The translations under genes and the position numbers were made by a program. A model generated the notes under the pieces. That model saw only the letters and a program-made list of their open reading frames with translations, had not been told where the DNA came from and ran no database searches. Positions 1-7,426 of a DNA stretch of 13,908 nt are shown here, in pieces; the first letter of the stretch is position 1; the number at the start of each line of letters is the position of its first letter. The stretch is from Bacteroidales bacterium UBA3388 (GTDB lineage: Bacteria; Bacteroidota; Bacteroidia; Bacteroidales; P3): the NCBI GenBank assembly GCA_002358855.1, contig DEPQ01000034.1, forward strand, positions 1-13,908. Reading direction: 5' to 3'.

Positions 1-56
1 AAATCTGATTTCCCTATTTTTTGAATTTAGAAAATAAAGACTTTATTCGCAAAATT

Positions 57-87
57 TTTGTGCTTTAAAAAATTTGTCTTACCTTTG
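57..87 (+). promoter_or_regulatory. Bacteroidota-type promoter for the 6S-like RNA
   Basis: TTTG at 57-60 and TACCTTTG at 80-87 are separated by 19 bp. This matches the Bacteroidota sigma-ABfr consensus of TTTG near -33 and TAnnTTTG near -7. It would start transcription around 91-96, just upstream of the structured RNA and about 240 nt upstream of the next protein gene. Match and spacing are seen directly; activity is inferred. Confidence 0.7.
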
Positions 88-92
88 CAGGC

Positions 93-288
93 TGAAAATT
101 TAATGACATAAAAAAGCGTTTTTGCTTATTTTTGGTTGTATGAAATCCGCAAAATTTCAAACAATATGCCAATAAGAATAAGTAGAAAATGCCTGCGAGT
201 ATATCGTGGGCTTTTCTTATTTGGCATATAGGTAATTGCGGAACCTCATACAACAGTAAGACAAGGCTCACGTCTTTTTTTTGTCTTT
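93..288 (+). ncRNA. Candidate 6S-type RNA (long rod with internal bubbles)
   Basis: The region folds into one extended hairpin with its own promoter. The closing stem pairs 105-118 (GACATAAAAAAGCG) with 271-285, with one mismatch and one bulged T. Next, 125-130 pairs with 255-260, and 135-143 (GTTGTATGA) with 246-254. Then 146-152 (TCCGCAA) pairs with 236-242. An internal loop (153-163 opposite 230-235) follows, then 164-178 (ATATGCCAATAAGAA) pairs with 214-229 with one bulged base. The tip is an 8-bp stem of 191-198 with 204-211. A rod of about 180-195 nt with a closing stem and a central bubble is the shape of 6S RNA, which mimics an open promoter and binds RNA polymerase; Bacteroidota have a divergent form (the Flavo-1 or 6S-Flavo motif). 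The fold is seen in the sequence. The 6S identity is inferred from size, shape and context, since I cannot align it to a covariance model. Exact ends are uncertain. It could instead be another structured RNA or a long 5' leader. Confidence 0.55.
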
Positions 289-290
289 TT
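258..290 (+). terminator. Terminator at the 3' end of the 6S-like RNA
   Basis: A 5-bp hairpin (AAGAC 258-262 with GTCTT 272-276, 9-nt loop) runs into a T tract at 275-282, with a second T run at 286-290. The T tract also forms the 3' side of the RNA's closing stem, so the terminator hairpin and the closing stem are mutually exclusive. Some transcripts may read through into the downstream surface-protein gene. Confidence 0.45.
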
Positions 291-337
291 ATTAGTGAAA
301 CTATAATTTAATTATTAACAAATAAAAAGTACAAAAA

Positions 338-2551
338 ATGAAAAAATTATTTTTGCTTATTAGCCTAATAATAGGCACAAACGTGGTTTTAGCACAGACC
401 TTTGATAATGGAAATTTAAAGTTTAACGTAGTGAATACAACCTACAAGCAGGTAGAAGTATTCGGATTTGCTGACAATTCAACAAATGTAACATCTATTA
501 ATATTCCTTCTTCTGTTACAGATGGCAATGGAGTGCAATATACTGTTATCTATATCAATCAAAATGCGTTTAAGGATAAAACAAGTTTAACTTCTGTTAT
601 CATTCCTAATAGCGTAACTATTATAGAACCATCTGCATTTCAAAATTGTACAAGTTTAGCAGAAGTTACTATTCCTAATGGCGTAACTAAAATAAACTCA
701 AGAGCATTCCAAAATACACGTTTAACAGAAGTTACTATTCCTAATAGCGTAACTGAAATAGCTGGTAATGCATTTGAAGATTGCACCAATTTAACCTCAG
801 TTACTATTGGCACATTAGACAATATAAATGATAATGGTTGGATAACTCTTGGAATTGGTGTATTTAAAGAGTGCACTGGTTTAACTAATTTTACCTATTT
901 AAAGAAATATTCTCCTAATAGAAACGGAAGTATCAATCCTATTACTTTTAATGCTATTAATATATTTTACGGTGCTTCTACAAACGTAACTCTAACTATT
1001 CCTTTTGCAGACCAAGCAATTCAAGGAAGTGGTACTGCTGCTTTTGACGCAGTAGCATACACTTATCCAAATTTATTAAATAATTGTTTGGCGGGAACAA
1101 ACACTCCTTATACTTGGGCAAAAGTTAAGTATCTAATTCCAGAAGGCAAGACAAAAACTCTTACAAGCGACTTAACAATCAAAAACCCATCAAATGCACA
1201 ACAAATAGAGTTAGAAAACAATGGTATATTAAAGATTGCACAAGGCGGACAGTTGATAAATGAAACTTCAAATAATAATTTAGGAATTGTAGAGGTTTTA
1301 ACAGCAAGTTTACCAAATGATAAATGGTCGTTTATTGGTGCTCCGTTTGCAGGATACAAATTAGAATCAGTAGTACCTGGTGCACATGACATTTCTGTTT
1401 CTACATTTAATTACGGAACTGGTGCTTGGAGCGATGAATGGTCTACAATAGAAACACAAATAGGAGCAGGAGAAGGATTCTTCGCTTGGTCTTATGCAAC
1501 AGAGCCTACAATATTCACAAATTACGGAGACGGAATGTACAGCCCTAATGCTCATTCAGATTATTCTGATTATAATTATGACTTTAATTCTACTACAAAT
1601 CCTGTATATCAATTAAACAACGGAGATGTTACTTTTACAAAAACATTAACAACTAACGGAGGAAATTGGATGGCACTTGCAAATCCTTATACCTTTAAAT
1701 TAGATGTTGCAAAATTCCTTGCTGACCAAGCAGCTTGTATGGAAGATCAATTTCAAGGAAAAGTTATCTATAAATTTGACGGCACACAATTTACACCAGA
1801 AATCACAGGTGTGATAAACGTAACAGAAGGTTTCTTTGTAAACTTCAATCACAATGGAACACACTCAGCAACATTTAAGAAAAGTCAAAGATTTGATTCT
1901 CCTGCAAATTCTGCAAAAGCAAGCATAGAAAGAGAATTTGTACGCCTTGCAATGCTTGATGGAGAAAGAGAAACAGAAGTATTATTTGCACAAAACGAGC
2001 AAGCAAATGAAGAATATGACATCTTTGATGCAAACAAACTATTTTCTCCATCAGAAATAACAGAGCCTTACTTTGTTGTAAACAATATTGAATTAGTAAA
2101 AGAAGAAGTAAACACTTTACCTTATTACGCTACAATGAACGTTCGTTCTTATGGGAACAAAGAAGTAACATTCAAAGCCAACTATATTCCAGAAGGATTA
2201 GCCGTTAGTATCATTGACGGAGAAGAAACAATAGATTTAGGCGAAGGAGTAGAATACACAACAAACGTTATTGCAGGTGAAAACACAGACAGATTCAAAG
2301 TATTGATTAAGAAATCACTTTCAATCAGCGATGTAGAAGAATTAGAAGTTAATATCTACAACGATAATCGTCACATCAATATAGAATCTTTGGAAAACGA
2401 TTTACAAGTTGAAGTTTACAACGCATTAGGTCAAAAAGTACTTTCTACAACAGACAGAAACTTTACATTAAATCAAGTTTCAGCAGGTGCTTACGTTGTG
2501 AAAGCGTTCAACAGCAAAGCAAGCAAAACTCAAAAGGTAGTTGTAAAATAA
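338..2551 (+). CDS. BspA-type leucine-rich-repeat surface protein, T9SS-exported
   Basis: This 737-residue exported protein has a signal peptide at about 1-20 (lysines, hydrophobic core, VLAQ cleavage region). BspA-type LRR_5 repeats lie at about 47-190, with the recurring pattern of a T/S-L-T-x-V-x-I-P-N-x-V-T stretch followed by A-F-x-x-C/T. The middle is beta-rich and unassigned, including WMALANPY and YKFDG segments typical of Bacteroidota surface proteins. The last 77 or so residues (from about 661) form a type A T9SS sorting domain, with VEVYNALGQKV, a LNQVSAGAYVV-like stretch and a terminal KVVVK strand. Such domains direct crossing of the outer membrane and attachment to the surface. 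BspA-type proteins often act in adhesion, but the ligand here is unknown. The ATG at 338 places the signal peptide correctly. No convincing own promoter is seen; a weak TATAATTT at 302-309 with TTTG at 280-283 is possible. A strong terminator follows. Confidence 0.9.
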   Translation: MKKLFLLISLIIGTNVVLAQTFDNGNLKFNVVNTTYKQVEVFGFADNSTNVTSINIPSSVTDGNGVQYTVIYINQNAFKDKTSLTSVIIPNSVTIIEPSAFQNCTSLAEVTIPNGVTKINSRAFQNTRLTEVTIPNSVTEIAGNAFEDCTNLTSVTIGTLDNINDNGWITLGIGVFKECTGLTNFTYLKKYSPNRNGSINPITFNAINIFYGASTNVTLTIPFADQAIQGSGTAAFDAVAYTYPNLLNNCLAGTNTPYTWAKVKYLIPEGKTKTLTSDLTIKNPSNAQQIELENNGILKIAQGGQLINETSNNNLGIVEVLTASLPNDKWSFIGAPFAGYKLESVVPGAHDISVSTFNYGTGAWSDEWSTIETQIGAGEGFFAWSYATEPTIFTNYGDGMYSPNAHSDYSDYNYDFNSTTNPVYQLNNGDVTFTKTLTTNGGNWMALANPYTFKLDVAKFLADQAACMEDQFQGKVIYKFDGTQFTPEITGVINVTEGFFVNFNHNGTHSATFKKSQRFDSPANSAKASIEREFVRLAMLDGERETEVLFAQNEQANEEYDIFDANKLFSPSEITEPYFVVNNIELVKEEVNTLPYYATMNVRSYGNKEVTFKANYIPEGLAVSIIDGEETIDLGEGVEYTTNVIAGENTDRFKVLIKKSLSISDVEELEVNIYNDNRHINIESLENDLQVEVYNALGQKVLSTTDRNFTLNQVSAGAYVVKAFNSKASKTQKVVVK
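581..754 (+). repeat. Near-identical tandem LRR-coding units
   Basis: Three 39-nt segments at 581-619, 650-688 and 716-754 share the frame ACA-x-GTTTA-(ACTTCT or RCAGAA)-GTTAyyATTCCTAATrGCGTAACT with few differences, spaced 69 and 66 nt apart. A more diverged fourth copy lies at about 785-810. They encode the leucine-rich repeats, and the DNA-level similarity suggests recent duplication or gene conversion. Confidence 0.8.
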
Positions 2552-2582
2552 CAAAGAAATAATAATTACCTCATTTAAGAAG

Positions 2583-2619
2583 AGCGGCGGTTTAGTTTTT
2601 AAATCGCTGCTTTATTTTT
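2583..2619 (+). terminator. Intrinsic terminator after the LRR surface-protein gene
   Basis: A 12-bp stem pairs AGCGGCGGTTTA (2583-2594) with TAAATCGCTGCT (2600-2611), including two G-T pairs, around a 5-nt loop. TTATTTTT follows on the plus strand. It lies 31 nt after the stop codon and just before the convergent acyltransferase pseudogene. There is no T run on the minus side, so it looks one-directional. Confidence 0.85.
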
Positions 2620-2623
2620 CCCC

Positions 2624-3662
2624 TTATCTTCCTCCTGTGATAAAGGCAGTTGTTTTTGGAAGAAACCTTTTCAGTAAGGCATATAGCCCTAATCCAATAA
2701 GGACAAGAAGAAAACTAAACAAGAAATAGAGTATTGTTGCTTTTATTTCGGTTGTGGTAGGCAGGATTGAAAAGAATATTCCTTCCAAAGTTTGCATAGC
2801 AATGATATGATAGGCATAGATAAAGAAACTGCTTTCTTCTAAGAAAGAGTTTACTTTCCATTTTTTTTCTCTCTATGCAGTTTGCGGTTAATGAAACAAT
2901 GAATGGCACTCCCGCTGCAATGCTTAAACGTCTTATGTAAAGAACATATTCGCAATTTCTTAGCAATAAGGTTGCTAAAACCAAAATGAAATAAAGCATT
3001 GTCAAGACTGAGAGTTTGTTTTTTACTAATTCAACAAAGTTTTTCTTTGTTATGGAGAAATATCCTCCTAAGGAAAAGAAGAAAAAGGCTTCTATGCTTA
3101 TGCCTTTTATTTTAAACCACCATTGCATCAGCCAAAGTATGCAGAGTGTTAAAGGAAAATAATGTTTTGTCTTTTTTGTGAGCCAATAAATCAAAGGACT
3201 AAAAAGCACAACTACCATTAAATCACGAATAAACCATAGTTGTAGGCTCGCAGGTCGCCAAAATAGTAAGAGATATTCTTTGATTGAATCCGCAAATTGA
3301 GAGGATAGAACAATGAATAAAAGATTCCAAAACAAATAGGGAATGAGTAGGGAGTGTGTTCGTTTCTTTAATTTGTTGAAGTAGGTGCTTGTGTTAAATT
3401 CATCGCACTTTTTGAAAAACAAAAAGCCTGAAAAGATAAAGAATAACGGCACTGCAAGTCTTGCAAATATTTGTGCAACAAGAAAAACTGTTGTTTCATA
3501 GATTGGAAATTGTCCTGCGAATTAAAAAGGTGCGGAAAGGTTGGCTTTTATTCCTCCTATTGCTGTTATTTGTGTGTGAATAAAGACTACTGCAACAATC
3601 AATGGAAAGCGTAAAAAGGAGATTACTTGTGATTGAAGGTGTGTTTCGATGTTTGGTTTCAT
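2624..3662 (-). pseudogene. Acyltransferase-3 family membrane protein, disrupted
   Basis: Read together, the fragments give a protein of about 345 residues of the acyltransferase-3 family (OatA/WecH-like integral membrane O-acyltransferases of surface sugars). The ATG at 3662 opens MKPNIETH, then FLRFPLIVAVVFIH, which holds the conserved Arg and His of the family's first helix. Later come FPIYE and an LAVPLFFIFSGFLFFKK segment, both typical of the family. The frame is broken twice. Codon 47 is TAA (3522-3524), and the frame continues unchanged after it. An A8 run on the coding strand (2861-2868) then shifts the frame: seven A's would join the upstream ERKK to WKVNSFLEESSFFIYAYHI, giving a good C-terminal membrane part ending ITGGR at a TAA at 2624-2626. 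The longest remaining open piece (about 3452-2715) begins at a GTG that is an internal Val, so it is not a real start. A good promoter remains upstream. Either lesion alone could be an assembly error, but two make decay more likely. Confidence 0.85.
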
Positions 3663-3687
3663 TGTGTCGTTTAATTGTAATTGCGTG

Positions 3688-3720
3688 CAAAGGTAAGAAT
3701 AAAAATTAAAAAGCCCGAAA
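3688..3720 (-). promoter_or_regulatory. Promoter of the acyltransferase pseudogene
   Basis: On the minus strand TACCTTTG (3695-3688) is a perfect -7 box, the same octamer as in front of the 6S-like RNA. TTTC (3720-3717), inside the mutase terminator hairpin, sits 21 bp upstream and could serve as the -33 element. The ATG at 3662 lies about 25 nt downstream. Confidence 0.5.
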
Positions 3721-3737
3721 CTCTTACGAGTTCGGGC
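3705..3737 (-). terminator. Intrinsic terminator of the methylmalonyl-CoA mutase gene
   Basis: GCCCGAA (3713-3719) pairs with TTCGGGC (3731-3737). After a bulged A, CTC pairs with GAG around a TTAC loop. On the minus strand the stem is followed by TTTTTAATTTTT. It begins about 30 nt after the mutase stop and separates that gene from the acyltransferase pseudogene. Confidence 0.85.
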
Positions 3738-3767
3738 ATAAAGTGTATGAAAAAGAAAATTTGTTTT

Positions 3768-5918
3768 TTACTTTCTTGCTTCAAGCAAAAGTTCTAACAT
3801 CTTTGTTGCAGATTCTGAAATGATTGAGCCCGGTCCAAAGATTGCAGCTGCTCCTGCTTTGTAAAGGAAGTCATAATCTTGTGGTGGAATAACTCCTCCT
3901 ACAACTACCATTATGTCTTCTCTTCCAAGTTTCTTTAATTCTTCTATGATTTGAGGAACAAGTGTTTTGTGTCCTGCTGCAAGTGAAGATACTCCTACGA
4001 TGTGTACGTCATTTTCTACTGCTTGTTTTGCACTTTCTGCAGGGGTTTGGAACAATGGTCCCATATCTACGTCAAAGCCTAAGTCTGCATATCCTGTTGC
4101 AACTACTTTTGCTCCACGATCGTGTCCGTCTTGTCCCATTTTTGCTATCATAATACGAGGTTGTCTACCTTCTAATTTTGCAAATTCTTCACAAAGTTCT
4201 TGTGCTTTTTTGAAGCTTGCATTGTCTTTTGCATCTGCTGAATACACGCCTGATATAAGATTTATTTTTGCTTTATAACGTCCGAAATGTTTTTCTAATG
4301 CGTAAGAGATTTCTCCAAGTGATGCACGTTTTCTTGCTGCATTTACTGAGTATTCTAACAAGTTGCCTTCGCCTGTTGCTGCTACGTTAGAAAGAGCTTC
4401 TAATGCTGATTGTACATCTGCTTCGTTTCTGTTTGCTCTTAATTCTGCTAAACGTTTGATTTGTTGTTCTCTTACTGCTGTGTTGTCGATTTCTAATGTA
4501 TCTATTTGGTCTTCTTTTGCAAGTCTGTATTTGTTTACTCCAAGGATTGTATCTTTTTGTGAATCGATTCTTGCTTGTTTTCTTGCTGAGGCTTCTTCGA
4601 TTCTCATCTTTGGAATACCGCTTTCGATTGCTGCTGCCATACCACCAAGTTTTTCAACTTCTTGGATATGTCCCCATGCTTTGTGTGCTATTTCGTGAGT
4701 TAGGCTTTCAACATAGTAGCTTCCTGCCCATGGGTCAACGCTTCTGCAAATATTTGTTTCTTCTTGTAAGTAGATTTGTGTGTTACGTGCAATACGAGCT
4801 GAGAAGTCTGTTGGAAGTGCAATCGCTTCATCAAGTGCGTTAGTGTGAAGTGATTGTGTGTGTCCAAGTGCTGCTCCTAAGGCTTCGATACATGTTCTTC
4901 CTACGTTGTTGAATGGATCTTGTTCTGTTAATGACCAACCTGATGTTTGGCTGTGTGTACGTAAAGCAAGAGATTTTGGATTTTGTGGGTTGAATTGTTT
5001 TACTAATTTAGCCCATAACATTCTTGCTGCACGCATTTTTGCAATTTCCATAAAGTGATTCATTCCGATTGCCCAGAAGAATGATAGTCTTGGTGCGAAT
5101 TGGTCAACGCTCATGCCTGCATTGATACCTGCTCTTAGGTATTCTAAACCGTCTGCAAGGGTATATGCCATTTCTATATCGCATGTTGCACCTGCTTCTT
5201 GCATGTGGTAACCTGAAATAGAAATAGAGTTGAATTTTGGCATATTCTTTGATGTGAATTCGAATATGTCAGCGATTATTTTCATTGATGGTTTTGGTGG
5301 GTAAATGTATGTATTACGCACCATAAATTCTTTTAAGATGTCGTTTTGGATTGTTCCTGAAAGTTTGTCCATTGAAACACCTTGTTCTTCGGCTGCAATG
5401 ATGTAGAATGAAAGAATTGGCAATACTGCTCCGTTCATTGTCATTGAAACAGACATTTTGTCCAATGGAATTTGATCAAATAGAATTTTCATATCTTCTA
5501 TTGAACAAATACTAACACCTGCTTTTCCTACGTCTCCAACTACTCTTTCGTGATCTGCGTCATATCCACGGTGAGTAGCAAGGTCAAATGCACATGACAA
5601 TCCTTTTTGTCCTGCTGCTATGTTACGACGATAGAATGCGTTAGATTCTTCTGCTGTTGAGAAACCTGCGTATTGACGTACAGTCCAAGGACGCATTACA
5701 TACATAGTTGAGTATGGTCCACGCAAGTTTGGTGCTATACCTGCTGCGTAATTTAGGTGTTCCATACCTTCTAAGTCTGCTTTTCCATAGACAGGCTTTA
5801 CTCCAATTTGTTCTGTTGTAATCCAATTCTTTGCATTACCAACTTCTTTTTCCCATGCTCCAAAGTCAGTTGCTGGTGCAAATGATTTGAAATCAATGTT
5901 TGTGAAATTCGGTCTCAT
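3768..5918 (-). CDS. mutB: Methylmalonyl-CoA mutase, large (catalytic) subunit
   Basis: This 716-residue adenosylcobalamin enzyme interconverts succinyl-CoA and (R)-methylmalonyl-CoA (EC 5.4.99.2), the key rearrangement of succinate-propionate fermentation in the cytoplasm. The N-terminal TIM barrel carries the family's substrate residues: GPY (Tyr69), RPWT (Arg76, Thr79), RQYAGF (Tyr83) and SGYHMQEAG (Tyr237, His238), matching Tyr75, Arg82, Thr85, Tyr89, Tyr243 and His244 of the Propionibacterium enzyme. The C-terminal B12-binding domain has GQDGHDRG with the cobalt-ligating His599, then VSSLAAGHK and VVVGGVIP. The length is normal and no essential residue seems missing. The ATG at 5918 gives the usual MRPNFTNIDF opening. 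The small subunit (mutA), usually directly upstream in Bacteroidota, is absent; a divergent regulator occupies that place. A clear terminator follows the gene. Confidence 0.97.
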   Translation of the reverse strand: MRPNFTNIDFKSFAPATDFGAWEKEVGNAKNWITTEQIGVKPVYGKADLEGMEHLNYAAGIAPNLRGPYSTMYVMRPWTVRQYAGFSTAEESNAFYRRNIAAGQKGLSCAFDLATHRGYDADHERVVGDVGKAGVSICSIEDMKILFDQIPLDKMSVSMTMNGAVLPILSFYIIAAEEQGVSMDKLSGTIQNDILKEFMVRNTYIYPPKPSMKIIADIFEFTSKNMPKFNSISISGYHMQEAGATCDIEMAYTLADGLEYLRAGINAGMSVDQFAPRLSFFWAIGMNHFMEIAKMRAARMLWAKLVKQFNPQNPKSLALRTHSQTSGWSLTEQDPFNNVGRTCIEALGAALGHTQSLHTNALDEAIALPTDFSARIARNTQIYLQEETNICRSVDPWAGSYYVESLTHEIAHKAWGHIQEVEKLGGMAAAIESGIPKMRIEEASARKQARIDSQKDTILGVNKYRLAKEDQIDTLEIDNTAVREQQIKRLAELRANRNEADVQSALEALSNVAATGEGNLLEYSVNAARKRASLGEISYALEKHFGRYKAKINLISGVYSADAKDNASFKKAQELCEEFAKLEGRQPRIMIAKMGQDGHDRGAKVVATGYADLGFDVDMGPLFQTPAESAKQAVENDVHIVGVSSLAAGHKTLVPQIIEELKKLGREDIMVVVGGVIPPQDYDFLYKAGAAAIFGPGSIISESATKMLELLLEARK

Positions 5919-5963
5919 TTATACTTATTTTTTTATTTTACTTCAAATATTACATTTAGCGTG

Positions 5964-5995
5964 CAAAATTAGTTGTTTATTTTGAACTTTCCAAT
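5964..5995 (-). promoter_or_regulatory. Probable mutB promoter
   Basis: On the minus strand TAATTTTG (5971-5964) fits the TAnnTTTG -7 consensus. ATTG (5995-5992), a one-mismatch -33 element, lies 20 bp upstream. The mutB ATG is 46 nt downstream. No sigma-54 type GG-N10-GC site was seen between mutB and the divergent regulator. Confidence 0.5.
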
Positions 5996-6020
5996 AAAAA
6001 TTGAGTTTTTCTAAGAAATA

Positions 6021-6052
6021 TTTGTTTGTTTTTCGTTAAATGTATATTTTTG
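6021..6052 (+). promoter_or_regulatory. Promoter of the sigma-54 activator gene; decides its start
   Basis: TTTG at 6021-6024 is 20 bp from TATTTTTG at 6045-6052, a good Bacteroidota promoter that would start RNA near 6056-6060. It lies inside the coding stretch if translation began at the upstream ATG at 6026. The start at 6083 is therefore preferred. Confidence 0.65.
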
Positions 6053-6065
6053 CGACTCAAAACAA

Positions 6066-6079
6066 CGTATTTATATACG
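6066..6079 (+). repeat. Small inverted repeat just upstream of the activator start codon
   Basis: CGTAT (6066-6070) and ATACG (6075-6079) are perfect inverted arms around a TTAT spacer, ending 3 nt before the ATG at 6083. It would lie in the 5' leader, where it could be a weak translational hairpin or a binding site. The arms are short and AT-rich, so chance is a serious alternative. Confidence 0.3.
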
Positions 6080-6082
6080 CTT

Positions 6083-7420
6083 ATGAATCAAAAATTATCA
6101 ATTTCTGTTGTTTCGGACAACAATCTTTGTGGTGATAGAATTATTCATCGATTAAGTGCCAACCCTTCTTGGAATTGTAGTAGATTTAATGATACTAAAA
6201 AATTTTTATCTTCTTTTGATGATAAATTTGTTGTAGATGTATTGGTGTTACACTATAATTTTAATTCTACGATAAGTGTTGATGAATTGCTTTACTTATT
6301 TAGAAATAAGTTTAGAAAAACAAAAATTCTATGTATTCTCCCTGAGGATTTTATCTTGCGTTCAAAAAATATTTTATTAGCACCAAATGTTGTAGATGTT
6401 ATAAGGGTTTCTCCTATTTTGGAGGATATGATTTGGAATCACTTAGTTAATATTCACAATGAAAATAAGTTAAAAAAGAAACTTGTAACAATTGAAGATA
6501 AAACTTGTTTTGTTACTCAATCTCCAAAAATGGAAGAGGTAAATGCTTTGATTGAAAAAGCTACTCAGTCAGATATTAACGTGTGTATTTATGGTGAAAC
6601 AGGTACAGGAAAAGATGTTATTGCTAAACGAATACATAATTTATCAAATCGTTCGCTTTATCCTTTTGTTGCAATAAATGTTGCGGCTATTCCAGAAGAA
6701 TTAGCAGAAAGTATGTTCTTTGGACACGAAAAAGGAGCATTTACTGGTGCAGTCGCAAGAAAAATTGGTTTTTTTGAAGAGGCTAATAATGGAACTCTTT
6801 TCTTAGACGAAATTGGAGATATGAGTTTGAAAATGCAGGTAAAGTTATTGAGAGTTCTTCAAGAGGGTTGTATAACAAGGGTGGGAGGAAACGGAGAAAT
6901 TCCTGTGAATGTGAGAGTGATTATAGCAACACACGTTGATATACATTCACTTGTAGAAAAGGGAATGTTTAGAGAAGATTTGTTTTATCGCTTAATGGGA
7001 TTGACAATAAACATTCCAAGGCTTGCGGAAAGGGATGATGATGTCATAGTGTTGGCTAATATGTTTATTACAGACTTTTGTGCTAAGAATAAAAAACCTT
7101 TATGTACTCTTTCAGAACTTGCAAAAGAGGCTTTGATGAATTATAATTTCCCTGGAAATGTTAGAGAATTAAAATCTATAATGGAATTGGCTGTTGTTTT
7201 GTGTAAAGATAATGTTATAAGATTAGAAGACTTGTCTTTGAGAGACAAAACAGTTAGGAAGCGAGATTTTTTAGAGGTGGAGCGTACTTTGGAAGATTAT
7301 GAGGCTCTTATCATAAAACATTTTTTAAAAAAATATAATAATAAAGTTAGGTTGGTCGCAGACAAGTTAGATATAAGTAAAACAAAAATTTATAAACTTA
7401 TTCAAGACGAAAAATTATAA
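6083..7420 (+). CDS. Sigma-54-dependent enhancer-binding regulator with degenerate receiver domain
   Basis: This 445-residue transcription activator drives open-complex formation by RpoN RNA polymerase through ATP hydrolysis. Residues 1-125 resemble a response-regulator receiver in strand pattern but lack the phosphorylation site: His57 stands where the Asp should be (DVLVLHYN), Ser110 where the Lys before Pro should be, and no Thr is seen after strand 4. The AAA+ domain (about 145-375) is intact: Walker A GETGTGKD at 171-178, the sigma-54-contacting GAFTGA loop at 218-223, Walker B GTLFLDE at 237-243, and an arginine-finger region FREDLFYRL at 296-304. The C-terminus (about 402-445) is a Fis-type helix-turn-helix. 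The start at 6083 is chosen because a promoter lies between it and the earlier ATG at 6026, and the 19 extra residues add no conserved sequence. It probably acts independently of phosphorylation. Targets are unknown; candidates are the downstream CWC gene or remote operons. Confidence 0.93.
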   Translation: MNQKLSISVVSDNNLCGDRIIHRLSANPSWNCSRFNDTKKFLSSFDDKFVVDVLVLHYNFNSTISVDELLYLFRNKFRKTKILCILPEDFILRSKNILLAPNVVDVIRVSPILEDMIWNHLVNIHNENKLKKKLVTIEDKTCFVTQSPKMEEVNALIEKATQSDINVCIYGETGTGKDVIAKRIHNLSNRSLYPFVAINVAAIPEELAESMFFGHEKGAFTGAVARKIGFFEEANNGTLFLDEIGDMSLKMQVKLLRVLQEGCITRVGGNGEIPVNVRVIIATHVDIHSLVEKGMFREDLFYRLMGLTINIPRLAERDDDVIVLANMFITDFCAKNKKPLCTLSELAKEALMNYNFPGNVRELKSIMELAVVLCKDNVIRLEDLSLRDKTVRKRDFLEVERTLEDYEALIIKHFLKKYNNKVRLVADKLDISKTKIYKLIQDEKL

Positions 7421-7426
7421 AAATAC

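Noticed and set aside
65..271. A 68-codon open frame on the minus strand in the 5' intergenic region
   Set aside because: It lies wholly over the structured RNA arms and its low-complexity product matches no family I recognise. The pairing and the plus-strand promoter explain the sequence better.
1336..1351. A TGG-N10-TTGCA-like match to a sigma-54 (-24/-12) promoter
   Set aside because: It lies inside the LRR surface-protein coding sequence with no gene starting nearby, and only part of the consensus matches.
2715..3452. A separate 245-codon acyltransferase gene starting at GTG 3452
   Set aside because: The GTG encodes an internal Val of the family's second helix. Homologous sequence continues upstream in the same frame, so this is a fragment of the pseudogene.
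4363..4843. Long open frames antisense to mutB
   Set aside because: They are shadows of the strong codon bias in mutB, with no family resemblance and no promoter.
5153..5172. A minus-strand TGGCAT...TTGCA sequence resembling a sigma-54 promoter
   Set aside because: The GG to GC spacing is 11 rather than 10, and the site is internal to mutB.
6026..6082. Upstream ATG giving a 19-residue longer sigma-54 regulator
   Set aside because: A good promoter -7 box at 6045-6052 lies within this extension, and the extra residues show no conserved sequence.
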